This document shows positions 17,363 to 27,096 of a stretch of DNA of 64,000 nucleotides, one piece after another. Position 1 is the stretch's first letter. Every line of letters begins with the position of its first letter. The DNA comes from Methylorubrum suomiense. GTDB taxonomy: Bacteria; Pseudomonadota; Alphaproteobacteria; Rhizobiales; Beijerinckiaceae. Under the pieces are notes generated by a model. That model saw only the letters and a list, made by a program, of their open reading frames with translations, had not been told where the DNA came from and did no database searches. The stretch covers positions 186,001-250,000 of the forward strand of contig NZ_BPRE01000002.1 of the NCBI RefSeq assembly GCF_022179765.1, in the 5' to 3' direction. The position numbers and the translations under genes are program-made.

Positions 17363-19012
17363 ATGCCCCGCCAGAGAACATTCCGCGCCCGTCCGGACCG
17401 CGCGTCGCCCGAGCCCGCCGCCCTCGGCCTCGCCCGTCGGGAGGCGCGGGCGGGACTGCGCCGCATCCACGGGCTGCACGCCCTGCGTTCCGCCACGACG
17501 CTCGCCGGCGCCGTGGCGCTGGCGCGGTTCGCCGGCTCAGTCATCGAGACGGGGCATCTCGACGGCCCGGCCGTCGGGCTCGCGGTGGTTTGCGCCCTCG
17601 GCGGGGCCTGGCTGGGTGCCGTGACCGAAACGCGCGGTGCCTGCCTGGAGGCGGAGGTCGGCGCGAGGCTCATCGACGCCGCGGAGGCGCAACTCGCGAC
17701 CATGCCGGCGCGCGCCGCGTGCGCCCTGCCGCGGGGCGCGGTGGTCGCCGGGATGCTGCGCCACCCGGGGGCGCTCGCCCGCCTCGTCGTCGGGCACGCC
17801 GCGGCACGCCGGATGATGGCTCTCGGACCCATGCTGACGGCGGCCGCCGTCGCCCTGGTATCCTGGCAGGCCGCGATAACCCTCCTGCTCGCGACGCCCG
17901 CGATGGTCGTCTTCTTCGCCCTCGTCGGCGGGATGATCCGCGACCGGGCCGCGGCGCAGGAATCGGCGCTCGGACGGCTCGCGACCCAATTCGCCGACCG
18001 GGTGCGCACGCTACCGACTGTCCTCGCCGCGCACGGGCTCGCCCGGGAGACGGCTAAGCTCGACCGGCGGCTCGGGGCCTATGCCGACGGCACCATGGGC
18101 GTGCTGGCGGTCGCCTTCCTCAACGCGGGCGTGCTCGACTTCTTCTCCTCGCTCGCCGTCGCGATCCTCGCGGTCTTCCTCGGGCTCGGCCATCTCGGCC
18201 TCGCCGAGGTGCCGGGCTTCGCCCACTTGGCACTGTGGCAGAGCCTGCTGATCCTGCTGCTCGCGCCCGAGTATTTCTCGCACTTCCGTCGCTACGCCGA
18301 GCTCTACCACGCCAAGGCCGAGGGCGAGGCCGCCGCCGATGCCCTTGCCTGGGCGTTCGCGCCGGACGGCGCGGCCGGGACGTCGGACCCGACCTCCAGC
18401 CTGGGGTCGCCGGGCACCCGCGGCCTCGTCCTGCCACATGCCGGTCCGGTACCGGATTTTGGCCTGCCGCGAACGGGTCTCGTCGCGCTCACGGGGCCGA
18501 GCGGTGCCGGCAAGTCCACCCTGCTGCGGGTGCTCGCCGGGGTCGAGGCGCCGCTCGCCGGCACGGTGCTGCTGCCGTCGGAAGGGCCGAGGACCTGGGT
18601 TTCCCTGGAGACGCCCGTATCGGCCGGAACGCTCCTTCACGCGCTCACCGAAGGCTCGCCCGCCACGCCCGAGGCGGTTGCGGAGGCAGCCGCGGCGCTC
18701 GGCCTCGCGGACGATCCGCACTGGCCCGGGGGCCTCGACGCCCCGGTCGGGGCGGGCGCGGAGAACCTCTCCGGCGGCCAGCGCGTGCGCGTCGGGGTGG
18801 CGCGCCTCCTGCTGCGGCCAGGCATCGCCTTCTGCGACGAGCCGACCGCCAAGCTCGATTCCGTCAACGCGGGGCGGGTTCGGCGCGCCCTTCGGAGGGC
18901 CGCCCAGAGCCGCCTTGTCGTCGTGGCGACCCACGATCCCGCGCTCATGGCCATAGCCGACCTGCGCGTGAGCCTCGGAACCGCACCCCTCCCTGAAAGG
19001 CAGGCCGCATGA
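17363..19012 (+). CDS. cydD: Cysteine/glutathione ABC exporter subunit CydD
   Basis: 549 aa half-transporter with six membrane helices in the N-terminal 320 residues and an ABC domain. Walker A is GPSGAGKST, the signature is LSGGQRVRVG, Walker B reads IAFCDEPTAKLD, and the switch histidine is in VVVATHD. CydDC exports reduced thiols and is needed to assemble cytochrome bd. cydC follows with an ATGA overlap (19009-19012). Divergent from cydA over a shared regulatory box. Confidence 0.93.
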   Translation: MPRQRTFRARPDRASPEPAALGLARREARAGLRRIHGLHALRSATTLAGAVALARFAGSVIETGHLDGPAVGLAVVCALGGAWLGAVTETRGACLEAEVGARLIDAAEAQLATMPARAACALPRGAVVAGMLRHPGALARLVVGHAAARRMMALGPMLTAAAVALVSWQAAITLLLATPAMVVFFALVGGMIRDRAAAQESALGRLATQFADRVRTLPTVLAAHGLARETAKLDRRLGAYADGTMGVLAVAFLNAGVLDFFSSLAVAILAVFLGLGHLGLAEVPGFAHLALWQSLLILLLAPEYFSHFRRYAELYHAKAEGEAAADALAWAFAPDGAAGTSDPTSSLGSPGTRGLVLPHAGPVPDFGLPRTGLVALTGPSGAGKSTLLRVLAGVEAPLAGTVLLPSEGPRTWVSLETPVSAGTLLHALTEGSPATPEAVAEAAAALGLADDPHWPGGLDAPVGAGAENLSGGQRVRVGVARLLLRPGIAFCDEPTAKLDSVNAGRVRRALRRAAQSRLVVVATHDPALMAIADLRVSLGTAPLPERQAA

Positions 19013-20637
19013 TCCGCCTCGGCAACGACCCGGCTTCGCCCGGGAACCGCCGCGCGTGGCGCCTCGCCTTCGGACTTGCGGCGATGGCGCTCGCCGCGAA
19101 CGTGGCACTCGCCGGCACCGCCGTGACCTTCCTGGCGGCGGTGGCGCTGGCCGGCGCCGCGCCGGCGGCGTTCGCCTTCAACTTCCACCATCCGGCCGCC
19201 ATGGTCCGTCTCCTCGCGCTGCTGCGCACGGGCGCGCGCTACGGCGAGCGCATGGCCGGCCACAGGGCGGCGCTCGCCGACCAAGTGCGGCGGCGGGCGA
19301 GCCTGTTCGCGGCGCTGGCGCGGGCGCCGGAGAGCCGCGGCGCGGGCTGGCAGCTCGGTCGCCCGGAGCGGCTGGCCGACTACATCGACGACGTCGCGGA
19401 CGTCGATTACGCCCGGCTGCGCGTCGGGTTTCCCCTAGCCCTCACCGGGACGGCGCTGCTCGCGCTCTTAGCCGCGACCGCGTTCGTCGCGCCCCTCGCC
19501 CTTCTGCCGCTCGCATTGCTCGCGACGACAAGCCTCCTTCTCGCGCGGCGCACGGCCGACCACCTCGTTGCCTGCGAGGTGCGGATGCGGGCCACGCGCC
19601 GGGCGGCAGCCGCGAATCTCGGCGCGGCGCTCGCGGGCGCCGTGCCACTCGACGCGGAGGGCCGACGCGCGGCCGCCCTGCGGAGCGCACTCGACCAAGT
19701 TCGCGACGCCGAGCGGTCGGCGGCTCGCGAGCGGCGGGCGCTCGCGCGGTTCGAGGCATTGTTGGCGCTCGCCGGTCCAGCCGCCGCCCTCGCCGTGCCG
19801 GCGGCCGCCTGTAGCGCCGGGGCGCGCGGCATGGGCCTTCTGCCCGCGGCCTTCCTCGCCTTCGCCTGGGTCGGGCTCGCCGAGCCGCTGCTCGCGCTTC
19901 CCCGCGCACTTCTCGGCGCCGTCCGCGGTCGCCTCGCCCGGGCCAGCCTTGCTGCCGGGGAAGGCGCGGGCACGGAGATGAACCCCATGGTTGGAACAAC
20001 GTCGGGCTCGCTTACCCTGTACGGCCTTCGGCTGCGTGCCCCGGATGGGCGGGACCTCGGCCCGGCCCCGGACCTGTCGATGGAGCCCGGCCTCGCCCTG
20101 GCCGTCGTGGGCGCCAGCGGCTGCGGCAAGACCACCTTGCTGAAGGCGCTCGCGGGCTGGTGCGAGGATCGGCCCGGCGAAGTGGTCCGGCTTGGCGGGG
20201 CGGTCGTCCCCGCCGCCCGGCGGCGCGCGCTGACCTACCTCGGACTGCACGACGCGGCAGTGCTCGCCGACACCGTCCGGGAGAACCTGTTCGCGCCCGC
20301 GGCGTCCGACACGGAACTGTGGGCGGCGCTCGCGGCGGTCGAGCTCGATGCCCGCATCCGTTCGGCGGGAGGCCTCGATGCCTGGATAGGGGAAGGCAGC
20401 CTGTCGCTCGGCGAGGCCCAGCGCCTCAACCTAGCCCGCGCGGCCCTGTGCGCAGCTCCCCTCATCCTGCTCGACGAGCCTGCCGAGCATCTCGGCGACG
20501 ACCAGGCCGGGCGTATCCTGCGACGCCTCCTGGCGGGCTGGCGCGACCGTGTCGTCGTGCTCACGAGCCACCGCCGGGACCTCGACCTTCCGGCGCGTGT
20601 CGTGGCGCTGGAGCCGGTGGCGTCCGCGCCGTGTTGA
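19009..20637 (+). CDS. cydC: Cysteine/glutathione ABC exporter subunit CydC
   Basis: 542 aa partner of CydD. Membrane domain to about residue 310; Walker A GASGCGKTT, signature LSLGEAQRLN (L-S-L-G-E rather than LSGGQ), Walker B LILLDEPAEHLG, switch VVVLTSHRR. The degenerate signature is common in CydC. Coupled to cydD by the overlapping start. The 133 bp after its stop contain no gene. Confidence 0.92.
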   Translation: MIRLGNDPASPGNRRAWRLAFGLAAMALAANVALAGTAVTFLAAVALAGAAPAAFAFNFHHPAAMVRLLALLRTGARYGERMAGHRAALADQVRRRASLFAALARAPESRGAGWQLGRPERLADYIDDVADVDYARLRVGFPLALTGTALLALLAATAFVAPLALLPLALLATTSLLLARRTADHLVACEVRMRATRRAAAANLGAALAGAVPLDAEGRRAAALRSALDQVRDAERSAARERRALARFEALLALAGPAAALAVPAAACSAGARGMGLLPAAFLAFAWVGLAEPLLALPRALLGAVRGRLARASLAAGEGAGTEMNPMVGTTSGSLTLYGLRLRAPDGRDLGPAPDLSMEPGLALAVVGASGCGKTTLLKALAGWCEDRPGEVVRLGGAVVPAARRRALTYLGLHDAAVLADTVRENLFAPAASDTELWAALAAVELDARIRSAGGLDAWIGEGSLSLGEAQRLNLARAALCAAPLILLDEPAEHLGDDQAGRILRRLLAGWRDRVVVLTSHRRDLDLPARVVALEPVASAPC

Positions 20638-20770
20638 GGGTCGATGCCGGGGTTCGTGGCGGTGCGTAACTCGACGCCCCGGACCCCGCGACCGCTGCGG
20701 TTGACCTCCGCTAGCCGGCGCGTGACCGGCAACCCACGATGCCGCGCACTTGCCCCCTGTTGGACGATGA

Positions 20771-21754
20771 TCAGGGAACGAGAACGGCCACGCCTCGCAG
20801 GGTCCCGGACCGCTGCGCCGCGATGGCCTCGTTCACCCGAGCCAGCGGATAGGTGTGCGTGTGGGTCACGATGCCAACCTGCGGCACAGTCGCGAAGAAG
20901 GAGAGCGCGTCCTCGCGGGTTAGGTTCGCCACCGAGAGAACGGCTCTCTCGCCCCAGAGCAGGTTGTAGGGGAAGGCGGGGATGTGGCTCATGTGGATGC
21001 CGCCGCAGACCACTCGTCCCCCCTTCCGCAGGGCCCGAAGGGCCGTTGGCTCCAGGCTTCCGTCGGGCGCGAAGATGAGGGCGGCGTCCAGTGGTTCGGG
21101 CGGCGGGCCGTCGGAGTCCCCGGCCCATACCGCGCCGAGCGAGCGGGCGAAGGCCTGCGCCTCCCGGTCGCCAGGGCGGGTGAGCGCGAACACGCGCCGT
21201 TCCTGCCAACGGCAGACCTGCGCGACGATGTGGGCGGCCGCCCCGAAGCCGTAGAGCCCCACGGTCCCGGCCTCGCCGGCCATCCGCAGGGTGCGCCAGC
21301 CGATCAGCCCAGCACAGAGCAGCGGCGCCGTCGCGACCGGGTCGAGGGCAGGGTCGAGCGGGACGGTGAAGGCAGCCTCCGCCGCGAGTTGGCTCGCGAA
21401 GCCACCGTCGCGCGTGCAGCCGGTGAAGCCGGGCGCGTCGCAGAGGTTCGCGCGGCCAGTCGCGCAGTACCGGCAATGCCCGCAGGCGTGCCCAAGCTAT
21501 GGGACACACACGCGAGCACCCGGTAGAGGTGCCCTCAAGCCTTTACCGACTGCTTCCACCGTGCCGACGACCTCGTGGCCCGGCACGATGGGATAGACCG
21601 CCTGGGGCAAATCGCCGTCGATGACGTAGAGGTCCGTGCGGCAGACCGCGCAGGCCTCGACCCGGATGCGAACCTCGCCGGGCCCGGGCTCAGGGTCCGG
21701 CCGCTCCTCGGGAACGAGGGGACCGCCGACCTCGCGCAGCACCATCGCCAGCAT
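20771..21754 (-). pseudogene. Zinc alcohol dehydrogenase broken by one amber codon
   Basis: The same frame runs the whole length (328 codons) with one internal TAG at 21497-21499 (codon 86). Before it: CAVCRTDLYVIDGDLP and PGHEVVGTVEAVG (catalytic Cys, GHE zinc ligands). After it: LGHACGHCRYCATGRANLC (structural-zinc cysteines) and a Rossmann segment VGLYGFGAAAHIVAQV. Relatives have tryptophan here (VPWLGH), so TGG to TAG is the likely change. NAD-dependent alcohol oxidation or aldehyde reduction would be lost unless read through. It is last in the minus run from 22638. Confidence 0.88.
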
Positions 21755-21763
21755 CGGCGAACC

Positions 21764-22411
21764 TCAGCATGCGAGGGTCAAGCGGTCCTCGACGGCCCGG
21801 ACGCCGGGCGCGGACCAAGCGGCGCGCTCCGCGAGCTCGCGCTCGCGCCAGACGTCGACGCAGCCGTCCAGGGTGACCTTGTCGCCGTCCACGCGCACGC
21901 GAATGGTATCCGGGTCGCGCGCGCTCCGCCGCAGGGCCGCGAGGATGCGGGACTTCACCTCGGTGGCCTGGGCCGGCGGCTTCGCGGCGATCTTGTTGAC
22001 GATGTCGGTGACCCCGGCGAGACGCCGCAGCGCCTTATCGACGGCCGCCTTCTGGTGGTAGTACGGCACGCACCCGTCGAGCGTGACGCAGCCCTTCTCG
22101 ACCTTGAGCGTGACCGAGTCCTCCGGGATGCGCACGTCCCATTCCAGCACCCGCGCGCAGCGCTCGGCCAGGGCCTCGTCGCCGACGCTGGGATTGTCGG
22201 GGTAGCGAACCTCGATCCGCTCGACCACGCCCCGGACGCCGCGGACCCGGAGCGTGACGCGCTCGGCGATGCCCTTCTCCGCGTAGTTCCGGACGTGCCC
22301 GGTCAGGGTCACGATGCCGTTCTCGACCGTGACGCCGATCTGCGCCGCGTCGATCATCGGGGCGTATTCCAGCTCGTCGAGCACGTGCCGGTGCACGGTG
22401 ATGTCGTCCAT
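21764..22411 (-). CDS. Triple BON-domain protein, 215 aa
   Basis: Three BON domains as in 5403-6050: VENGIVTLTGHV, EKGCVTLDGCV and DGDKVTLDGCV. Unlike its paralogues it carries several cysteines (CARVLE, KGCVTLDGCV, DGCVDV, C-terminal Cys), which may be redox-sensitive. The ATG at 22411 has GGAGACGGGCG upstream. It follows the 66-aa membrane gene by 26 bp and precedes the broken dehydrogenase by 9 bp. Confidence 0.85.
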   Translation of the reverse strand: MDDITVHRHVLDELEYAPMIDAAQIGVTVENGIVTLTGHVRNYAEKGIAERVTLRVRGVRGVVERIEVRYPDNPSVGDEALAERCARVLEWDVRIPEDSVTLKVEKGCVTLDGCVPYYHQKAAVDKALRRLAGVTDIVNKIAAKPPAQATEVKSRILAALRRSARDPDTIRVRVDGDKVTLDGCVDVWRERELAERAAWSAPGVRAVEDRLTLAC

Positions 22412-22437
22412 CGCCCGTCTCCTCGGTTCGGTAGGGT

Positions 22438-22638
22438 TCAGAGGGCGAGCCAGAGCAGCGCCGGCGTCACCGCCGACGCCGCAATGGCCAGGGCCAGGGC
22501 CTGCAGGCTTCCGATGCTCCGGTAGCGATAGCCGTCCGCGACGAACCGGGGGCCCGCGTCGTTCCGCGGCGCCAGCCTGACCGGTACCCGCACGCGGCGC
22601 ACCGTCTGGATGTAGGTGGTTCGAAGCACCAGGGTCAT
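22438..22638 (-). CDS. Small single-pass membrane protein, 66 aa
   Basis: Basic N-terminal half (VRRVRVPVRLAPRND) followed by one C-terminal hydrophobic helix (QALALAIAASAVTPALLWLA). Family unknown. The ATG at 22638 is preceded by a GGGAGCGAACG stretch and lies 57 bp from the FixK/FNR-like box shared with phosphoketolase. It leads the run with the BON gene and the broken dehydrogenase. Confidence 0.6.
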   Translation of the reverse strand: MTLVLRTTYIQTVRRVRVPVRLAPRNDAGPRFVADGYRYRSIGSLQALALAIAASAVTPALLWLAL

Positions 22639-22695
22639 CGTTCGCTCCCGTCTTGCTTGACGAAAGCCATCCTGCCGGCGCGCACCTAGGGCGCC

Positions 22696-22709
22696 TTGAT
22701 CCTCCTCAA
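22696..22709. promoter_or_regulatory. FixK/FNR-like box TTGATCCTCCTCAA
   Basis: Between divergent genes: 57 bp to the ATG at 22638 and 61 bp to the phosphoketolase ATG at 22771. Confidence 0.65.
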
Positions 22710-22770
22710 CGCCGCCTGCCCCGTCCGCCGGCACGGTCGACGCCGGGACCAGCCCCGCCGGGAGGCCGAC

Positions 22771-25323
22771 ATGGACGCGACGCTTGGAACGAGGGAGCGC
22801 CACGAAGGCGGTCGTCGGGGCGACGGATGCGCACTGGCGTTCGTGCCCGGGCCGCTCGGACCGGACAGCCTCCGGCGGATCGACGCCTACTGGCGCGCCG
22901 CGAATTACCTGTCGGTCGGGCAGATCTACCTCATGGGGAACCCGCTGCTGCGCGAGCCGCTCAAGCCCGAGCACGTCAAGCCGCGGCTTCTCGGGCACTG
23001 GGGCACGACGCCCGGCCTCAACTTCATCTACGCGCACCTGAACCGGGTCATCCGCCAGCGCGACCTCGACATGATCGCGGTCTGGGGACCGGGACACGGC
23101 GCGCCGGGGCTCGTGGCCAACGCGTACCTAGAGGGCACCTACGGCGAGATCTACCCGGACGTGGTGGGGGACCTCGACGGCATGGCCCGGCTGTTCCGGC
23201 AGTTCTCGTTCCCCGGCGGCATCCCGAGCCACGCCTCGCCCGAGCTGCCCGGCTCGATCCATGAGGGCGGCGAGCTCGGCTATTCCCTAGCGCACGCCTT
23301 CGGCGCTGCCCTCGACAACCCGGAGCTGGCCGTCGCCTGCGTGGTCGGCGACGGCGAGGCCGAGACCGGGCCGCTCGCCGCCGCGTGGCACTCGAACAAG
23401 TTCCTCGACGCCCGCCATGACGGGACCGTCCTGCCGATCCTGCACCTCAACGGCTACAAGATCGCCAATCCGACCATCCTGGCCCGCATGCCGCCGGAGG
23501 AGCTGCGGAGCCTTCTCGTCGGCTACGGCTACGAGCCGACCTTCGTCGAGGGTGACGAGCCGGCCCCGATGCACCAAGCTATGGCCACGGCCCTCGACGC
23601 GGCCTTCGACGCCGTTGCGGAGATCCGGAGGCGCGCCGGCCGAGGCGAGGCCGGGCGACCGCGCTGGCCCATGATCGTGCTGCGCAGCCCCAAGGGATGG
23701 ACGGGACCGAAGGCCGTCGACGGCAATCCGGTCGAGGGGACGTGGCGCTCGCATCAGGTGCCCGTGGCGGCCACGCGGGAGAACCCGGAGCATCTCGCCA
23801 TCCTGGAAGCCTGGATGCGCTCCTACCGCCCCGAAGAACTGTTCGCGGAGGACGGCTCGCTCGTGCATGACCTCGCCGCGCTGCCGCCGAAGGGACAGCG
23901 TCGCCTCTCGGCAAACCTGCACGCGAACGCGCACCAGAGCGCGCCCTTACGCCTGCCGGATCTTCGGCGCTTCGCCGTCGCCGTGCCCGAGCCCGGCCGA
24001 TCCCGGGCCGAGGCGACGCGCGCGCTGGGCACCTACCTGCGGGCAGTCCTCTCCCTCAATGCGGAGGCGCGCAACTTCCGCATCATGGGTCCCGACGAGA
24101 CCGCCTCGAACCGCCTCGACGCGGTGTTCGAGGTGACGAACCGGGCTTGGCAGGAGGAGATACTGCCAGGCGACGACCACCTCGCCCGCGACGGCCGGGT
24201 CATGGAGGTGCTGAGCGAGCATCTCTGCGAGGGCTGGCTCGAAGGCTACGTCCTCACGGGACGGCACGGCCTGTTCGCCACCTACGAGGCCTTCGCGCAC
24301 GTGGTCGATTCGATGGTGAACCAGCACGCCAAGTGGCTGAAGTCCTCGCGCGACCTGCCCTGGCGCCGGCCGGTGCCCTCGCTCAACATCCTGCTGTCGT
24401 CACACGTCTGGCGCCAGGACCACAACGGCTTCAGTCACCAGGACCCGGGCTTCATCGACTTCGTCGCGAACAAGCGCGGGGACACGGCCCGCATCTACCT
24501 GCCGCCGGACGCGAACACGCTGCTCTGCGTCACGGACCACTGCCTGCGCACCTACGACCGCATCAACGTCGTCGTGGCCGGCAAGCAGCCGGCCCTCCAA
24601 TGGCTCGGCCTGGACGAGGCCGCGAGGCATTGCACAGCCGGCGCCGGCATCTGGGACTGGGCCACGAACGAGGGCGAGGCGGAACCGGACGTCGTGATGG
24701 CCTGCGCGGGTGATGTCCCGACCATGGAGACCCTCGCCGCGGTCGACTGGCTGCGCCGGCATGTCCCGGAGCTGCGGGTGCGGGTCGTGAACGTCGTCGA
24801 CCTGATGACCCTGCCCGCGCGCGAGACGCACCCGCACGGGCTCGACGACCCGACCTTCGACAGCCTGTTCACGCGCGACCGGCCGGTGGTGTTCGCCTAC
24901 CACGGCTGTCCATGGCTCATCCACCGGCTGACCTACAAGCGCACGAACCACGGCAACTTTCACGTGCACGGGTTCATCGAGGAGGGCACGACGACGACGC
25001 CCTTCGACATGTGCGTGCTGAACCGGCTCGACCGCTTCCACCTCGCGCAGGCCGCCCTGCGCGCCGTCCCGCGTCTGGGAGCCCGGGGCGAGCACGCCGA
25101 AGAGGCGCTCCGGGATGCGCTGGCTACCCATTGCGAGCATGTCCGACGGACCGGTGACGACCTGCCGGAAGTGCGGGACTGGGCCTGGCCAGCGAGCCAC
25201 GCCCACGAGCATCCCGACCGGCGCAGCATCGAGGGCGACATCATGCAGTGCGGCCCGGCCGAAGCCGGCACCGGGGAGCCCAAGCCGGGCGAGACGGTGG
25301 ACGACTGGACGATCATCGCCTGA
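22771..25323 (+). CDS. xfp: Xylulose-5-phosphate/fructose-6-phosphate phosphoketolase
   Basis: Thiamine-diphosphate enzyme of 850 aa (family usually about 800) cleaving xylulose-5-P or fructose-6-P with phosphate to acetyl phosphate and an aldose phosphate. Motifs: [47 protein letters not shown] and the ThDP motif [20 protein letters not shown]. The ATG at 22771 has GGAGG 5 bases upstream; the frame to 22696 lacks support. Acetate kinase follows 9 bp on, so acetyl phosphate can be turned to ATP without oxygen. Confidence 0.95.
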   Translation: MDATLGTRERHEGGRRGDGCALAFVPGPLGPDSLRRIDAYWRAANYLSVGQIYLMGNPLLREPLKPEHVKPRLLGHWGTTPGLNFIYAHLNRVIRQRDLDMIAVWGPGHGAPGLVANAYLEGTYGEIYPDVVGDLDGMARLFRQFSFPGGIPSHASPELPGSIHEGGELGYSLAHAFGAALDNPELAVACVVGDGEAETGPLAAAWHSNKFLDARHDGTVLPILHLNGYKIANPTILARMPPEELRSLLVGYGYEPTFVEGDEPAPMHQAMATALDAAFDAVAEIRRRAGRGEAGRPRWPMIVLRSPKGWTGPKAVDGNPVEGTWRSHQVPVAATRENPEHLAILEAWMRSYRPEELFAEDGSLVHDLAALPPKGQRRLSANLHANAHQSAPLRLPDLRRFAVAVPEPGRSRAEATRALGTYLRAVLSLNAEARNFRIMGPDETASNRLDAVFEVTNRAWQEEILPGDDHLARDGRVMEVLSEHLCEGWLEGYVLTGRHGLFATYEAFAHVVDSMVNQHAKWLKSSRDLPWRRPVPSLNILLSSHVWRQDHNGFSHQDPGFIDFVANKRGDTARIYLPPDANTLLCVTDHCLRTYDRINVVVAGKQPALQWLGLDEAARHCTAGAGIWDWATNEGEAEPDVVMACAGDVPTMETLAAVDWLRRHVPELRVRVVNVVDLMTLPARETHPHGLDDPTFDSLFTRDRPVVFAYHGCPWLIHRLTYKRTNHGNFHVHGFIEEGTTTTPFDMCVLNRLDRFHLAQAALRAVPRLGARGEHAEEALRDALATHCEHVRRTGDDLPEVRDWAWPASHAHEHPDRRSIEGDIMQCGPAEAGTGEPKPGETVDDWTIIA

Positions 25324-25332
25324 GGCCAAGCG

Positions 25333-26484
25333 ATGATCCTCGTCCTCAACGCCGGCTCCTCCAGCCTGCGCTGCGCCCTGTTCCGGCCTGGCGTGGGAGC
25401 GCCGGCTTGGCGCGCCCACGTGGCCGGGATCGGGTATGAGCCGCACCTCGCCGTCGATGGCGCCCCTCGGGAGGGCGAGCGCCCCCCGGTGGGCTGTCAC
25501 GCCGCCGTCGCCCGCTGGCTGTTCGAGCGGCTGCCCGCGGCGCCGACCGCGGCCGGGCACCGCGTCGTCCACGGCGGCCGGCAGCACGCGGCGCCGGTGC
25601 GCCTCGAAGCGGAAGTGATGGCAGCGCTGGAGTGTCTCGTGCCGCTGGCGCCGGCGCACCAGCCGCAGGCGCTCGCCTGCATCCGCGCGGCCGGTGAGAC
25701 CTGGCCCGGCCTTCCCCAGGTCGCCTGCTTCGACACGGCCTTCCACCGAACCCAGGACAGGCTCGCGCAGCTCTACCCGCTGCCGCGCGCGCTTGTCGAC
25801 GAGGGGCTCGTGCGGTTCGGCTTCCACGGCCTGTCTTACGCCCACGTCGCCCGGACGTTTCCGCATGGCCGTGTCCTGGCGGCCCATCTCGGGCACGGGG
25901 CCAGCCTGTGCGCGATCCGCGACGGGCGCAGCGTCGCCACGACGATGGGCTTCACGACGCTCGACGGGCTGATGATGGGCACCCGCAGCGGAGCGGTCGA
26001 CCCGGGCCTCGTGCTCCACCTCATCCGCGGGCGCGGCCTGTCGCCCGACACGGTGGCCGAACTCCTGAACGAGCGGTCGGGGCTGCTCGGCGTCTCGGGC
26101 CTCAGCGCCGACGTTCGGGTCCTGGAAGCCAGCGAGACACCGGAAGCGCGCGAGGCCCTCGACCTGTTCGCCTACAGGATCGTGCGCGAGGCGGGCTCCC
26201 TCGTCGCGGCGCTCGGTGGCCTCGACGCCCTCGTCTTCACCGGCGGCATCGGTGAACATTCGGCGCAGGTTCGGGCCGCCGTTTGCCGGGGGCTCTCCTT
26301 CGCCGGCGTCGTCCTCGACGTGGCCGCCAACGCCCGTGGCGGTGAGCGCATCGAAGTCCAGAGGGCGGCGGTAAAGGTCCGGATCGTGCCCGCGGACGAG
26401 GAACGCGAGATCGCACTGTCGATGGCCGGCCTGCTGGCTCAGTGGCGTAACGGCCGGGACCGCTTGTGGTTCGGGCGAGGATGA
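25333..26484 (+). CDS. ackA: Acetate kinase, 383 aa
   Basis: Cytoplasmic ASKHA-fold kinase interconverting acetyl phosphate plus ADP with acetate plus ATP. Signatures: VLNAGSSSLRCALF, HRVVHGGRQHAAPVRL, CFDTAFHRT with the catalytic Asp, HLGHGASLCAIRDGRS, GLMMGTRSGAVDPG and FTGGIGEHS. Length is near the usual 395-400. It directly follows xfp and is surely cotranscribed. No phosphotransacetylase gene is seen nearby. Confidence 0.95.
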   Translation: MILVLNAGSSSLRCALFRPGVGAPAWRAHVAGIGYEPHLAVDGAPREGERPPVGCHAAVARWLFERLPAAPTAAGHRVVHGGRQHAAPVRLEAEVMAALECLVPLAPAHQPQALACIRAAGETWPGLPQVACFDTAFHRTQDRLAQLYPLPRALVDEGLVRFGFHGLSYAHVARTFPHGRVLAAHLGHGASLCAIRDGRSVATTMGFTTLDGLMMGTRSGAVDPGLVLHLIRGRGLSPDTVAELLNERSGLLGVSGLSADVRVLEASETPEAREALDLFAYRIVREAGSLVAALGGLDALVFTGGIGEHSAQVRAAVCRGLSFAGVVLDVAANARGGERIEVQRAAVKVRIVPADEEREIALSMAGLLAQWRNGRDRLWFGRG

Positions 26485-26597
26485 TCTGGGCCCAGCCGGC
26501 GCGTAAGGGGCAACGTCGTTGCGCAGCTTGGGATCAGACTTTAATTATTCCAACTCGAAGAGAGCCGTGAGAAGGGGGTGCGTCCGTCCGTGCCATT

Positions 26598-26801
26598 GTG
26601 AGAATGAACCGCAGGAAGCCCTCATCCATTCGCCACCTGAGACGGTACGGCGGTTGCAGGCTCTACGACCCCGAGAGCCAGGCTCACCTGTCGGCGCATG
26701 ACGTCGAGCGGCTCATCCGTCAGGGCGTCAGGATCAGCGTGCGCGAGGTCGAGACGGGGCAGGACGTGACCCACGAGATCCTCCCGCCGAACCTGCAGTA
26801 A
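26598..26801 (+). CDS. PhaR-type PHB regulator, DNA-binding domain only, 67 aa
   Basis: RRYGGCRLYDPESQAHLSAH followed by VERLIRQGVRISVREVETGQ matches the PHB/PHA accumulation regulator N-terminal domain (K-x-Y-x-N-R-R-L-Y-D and the V-x-D-x-x-T-G-x-D-I-T pattern). Normal PhaR adds about 100 residues that sense PHB granules; here the protein stops after the first domain. Start is GTG 26598 or ATG 26604. It may bind DNA or granules independently, perhaps linking carbon storage to fermentation. No FixK/FNR box was seen upstream. Confidence 0.7.
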   Translation: MRMNRRKPSSIRHLRRYGGCRLYDPESQAHLSAHDVERLIRQGVRISVREVETGQDVTHEILPPNLQ

Positions 26802-26901
26802 GGGTCATGCCGGGCAGGGAGATCCGACACATGACTGCCCCGGTGCGCTGGGCGAGGACTTTCGGGGGGTGGCTGCCGTGGCCAAATGCCGGAGGTGACG
26901 T

Positions 26902-27096
26902 TCAAGGCGTGTCCGTCTTGCTCGACCCGTACGCCGGCGCCTGCAGGCACCGCAACGACAAGCGGCCGATCTCGTGGGCGCATGCGACCGGCAGGTCGAG
27001 CCAGAACGCGCGCCACAGGGCAAGCCATTCCGGCTCGGCCACGGGCAGTTCCGGGCGGGGAGATCCCACCGGCAAGGTTCGGGACGTCGGGGTCAT
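26902..27096 (-). CDS. Small hypothetical protein, 64 aa
   Basis: The ATG at 27096 overlaps the stop of the upstream 157-aa gene (ATGA), supporting real translation. The core is a tryptophan-rich amphipathic helix (EPEWLALWRAFWLDLPVACA) followed by EIGRLSLRCLQAP, a pattern reminiscent of phasin-like granule proteins, though too short to assign. The 100 bp between it and the PhaR-like gene hold no other gene. Confidence 0.5.
   Translation of the reverse strand: MTPTSRTLPVGSPRPELPVAEPEWLALWRAFWLDLPVACAHEIGRLSLRCLQAPAYGSSKTDTP

Noticed and set aside
24400..26259. Long minus-strand open frame (619 codons) opposite xfp and ackA
   Set aside because: Antisense to two clear enzymes; low-complexity Arg/Gly/His-rich translation typical of GC-rich shadow frames.
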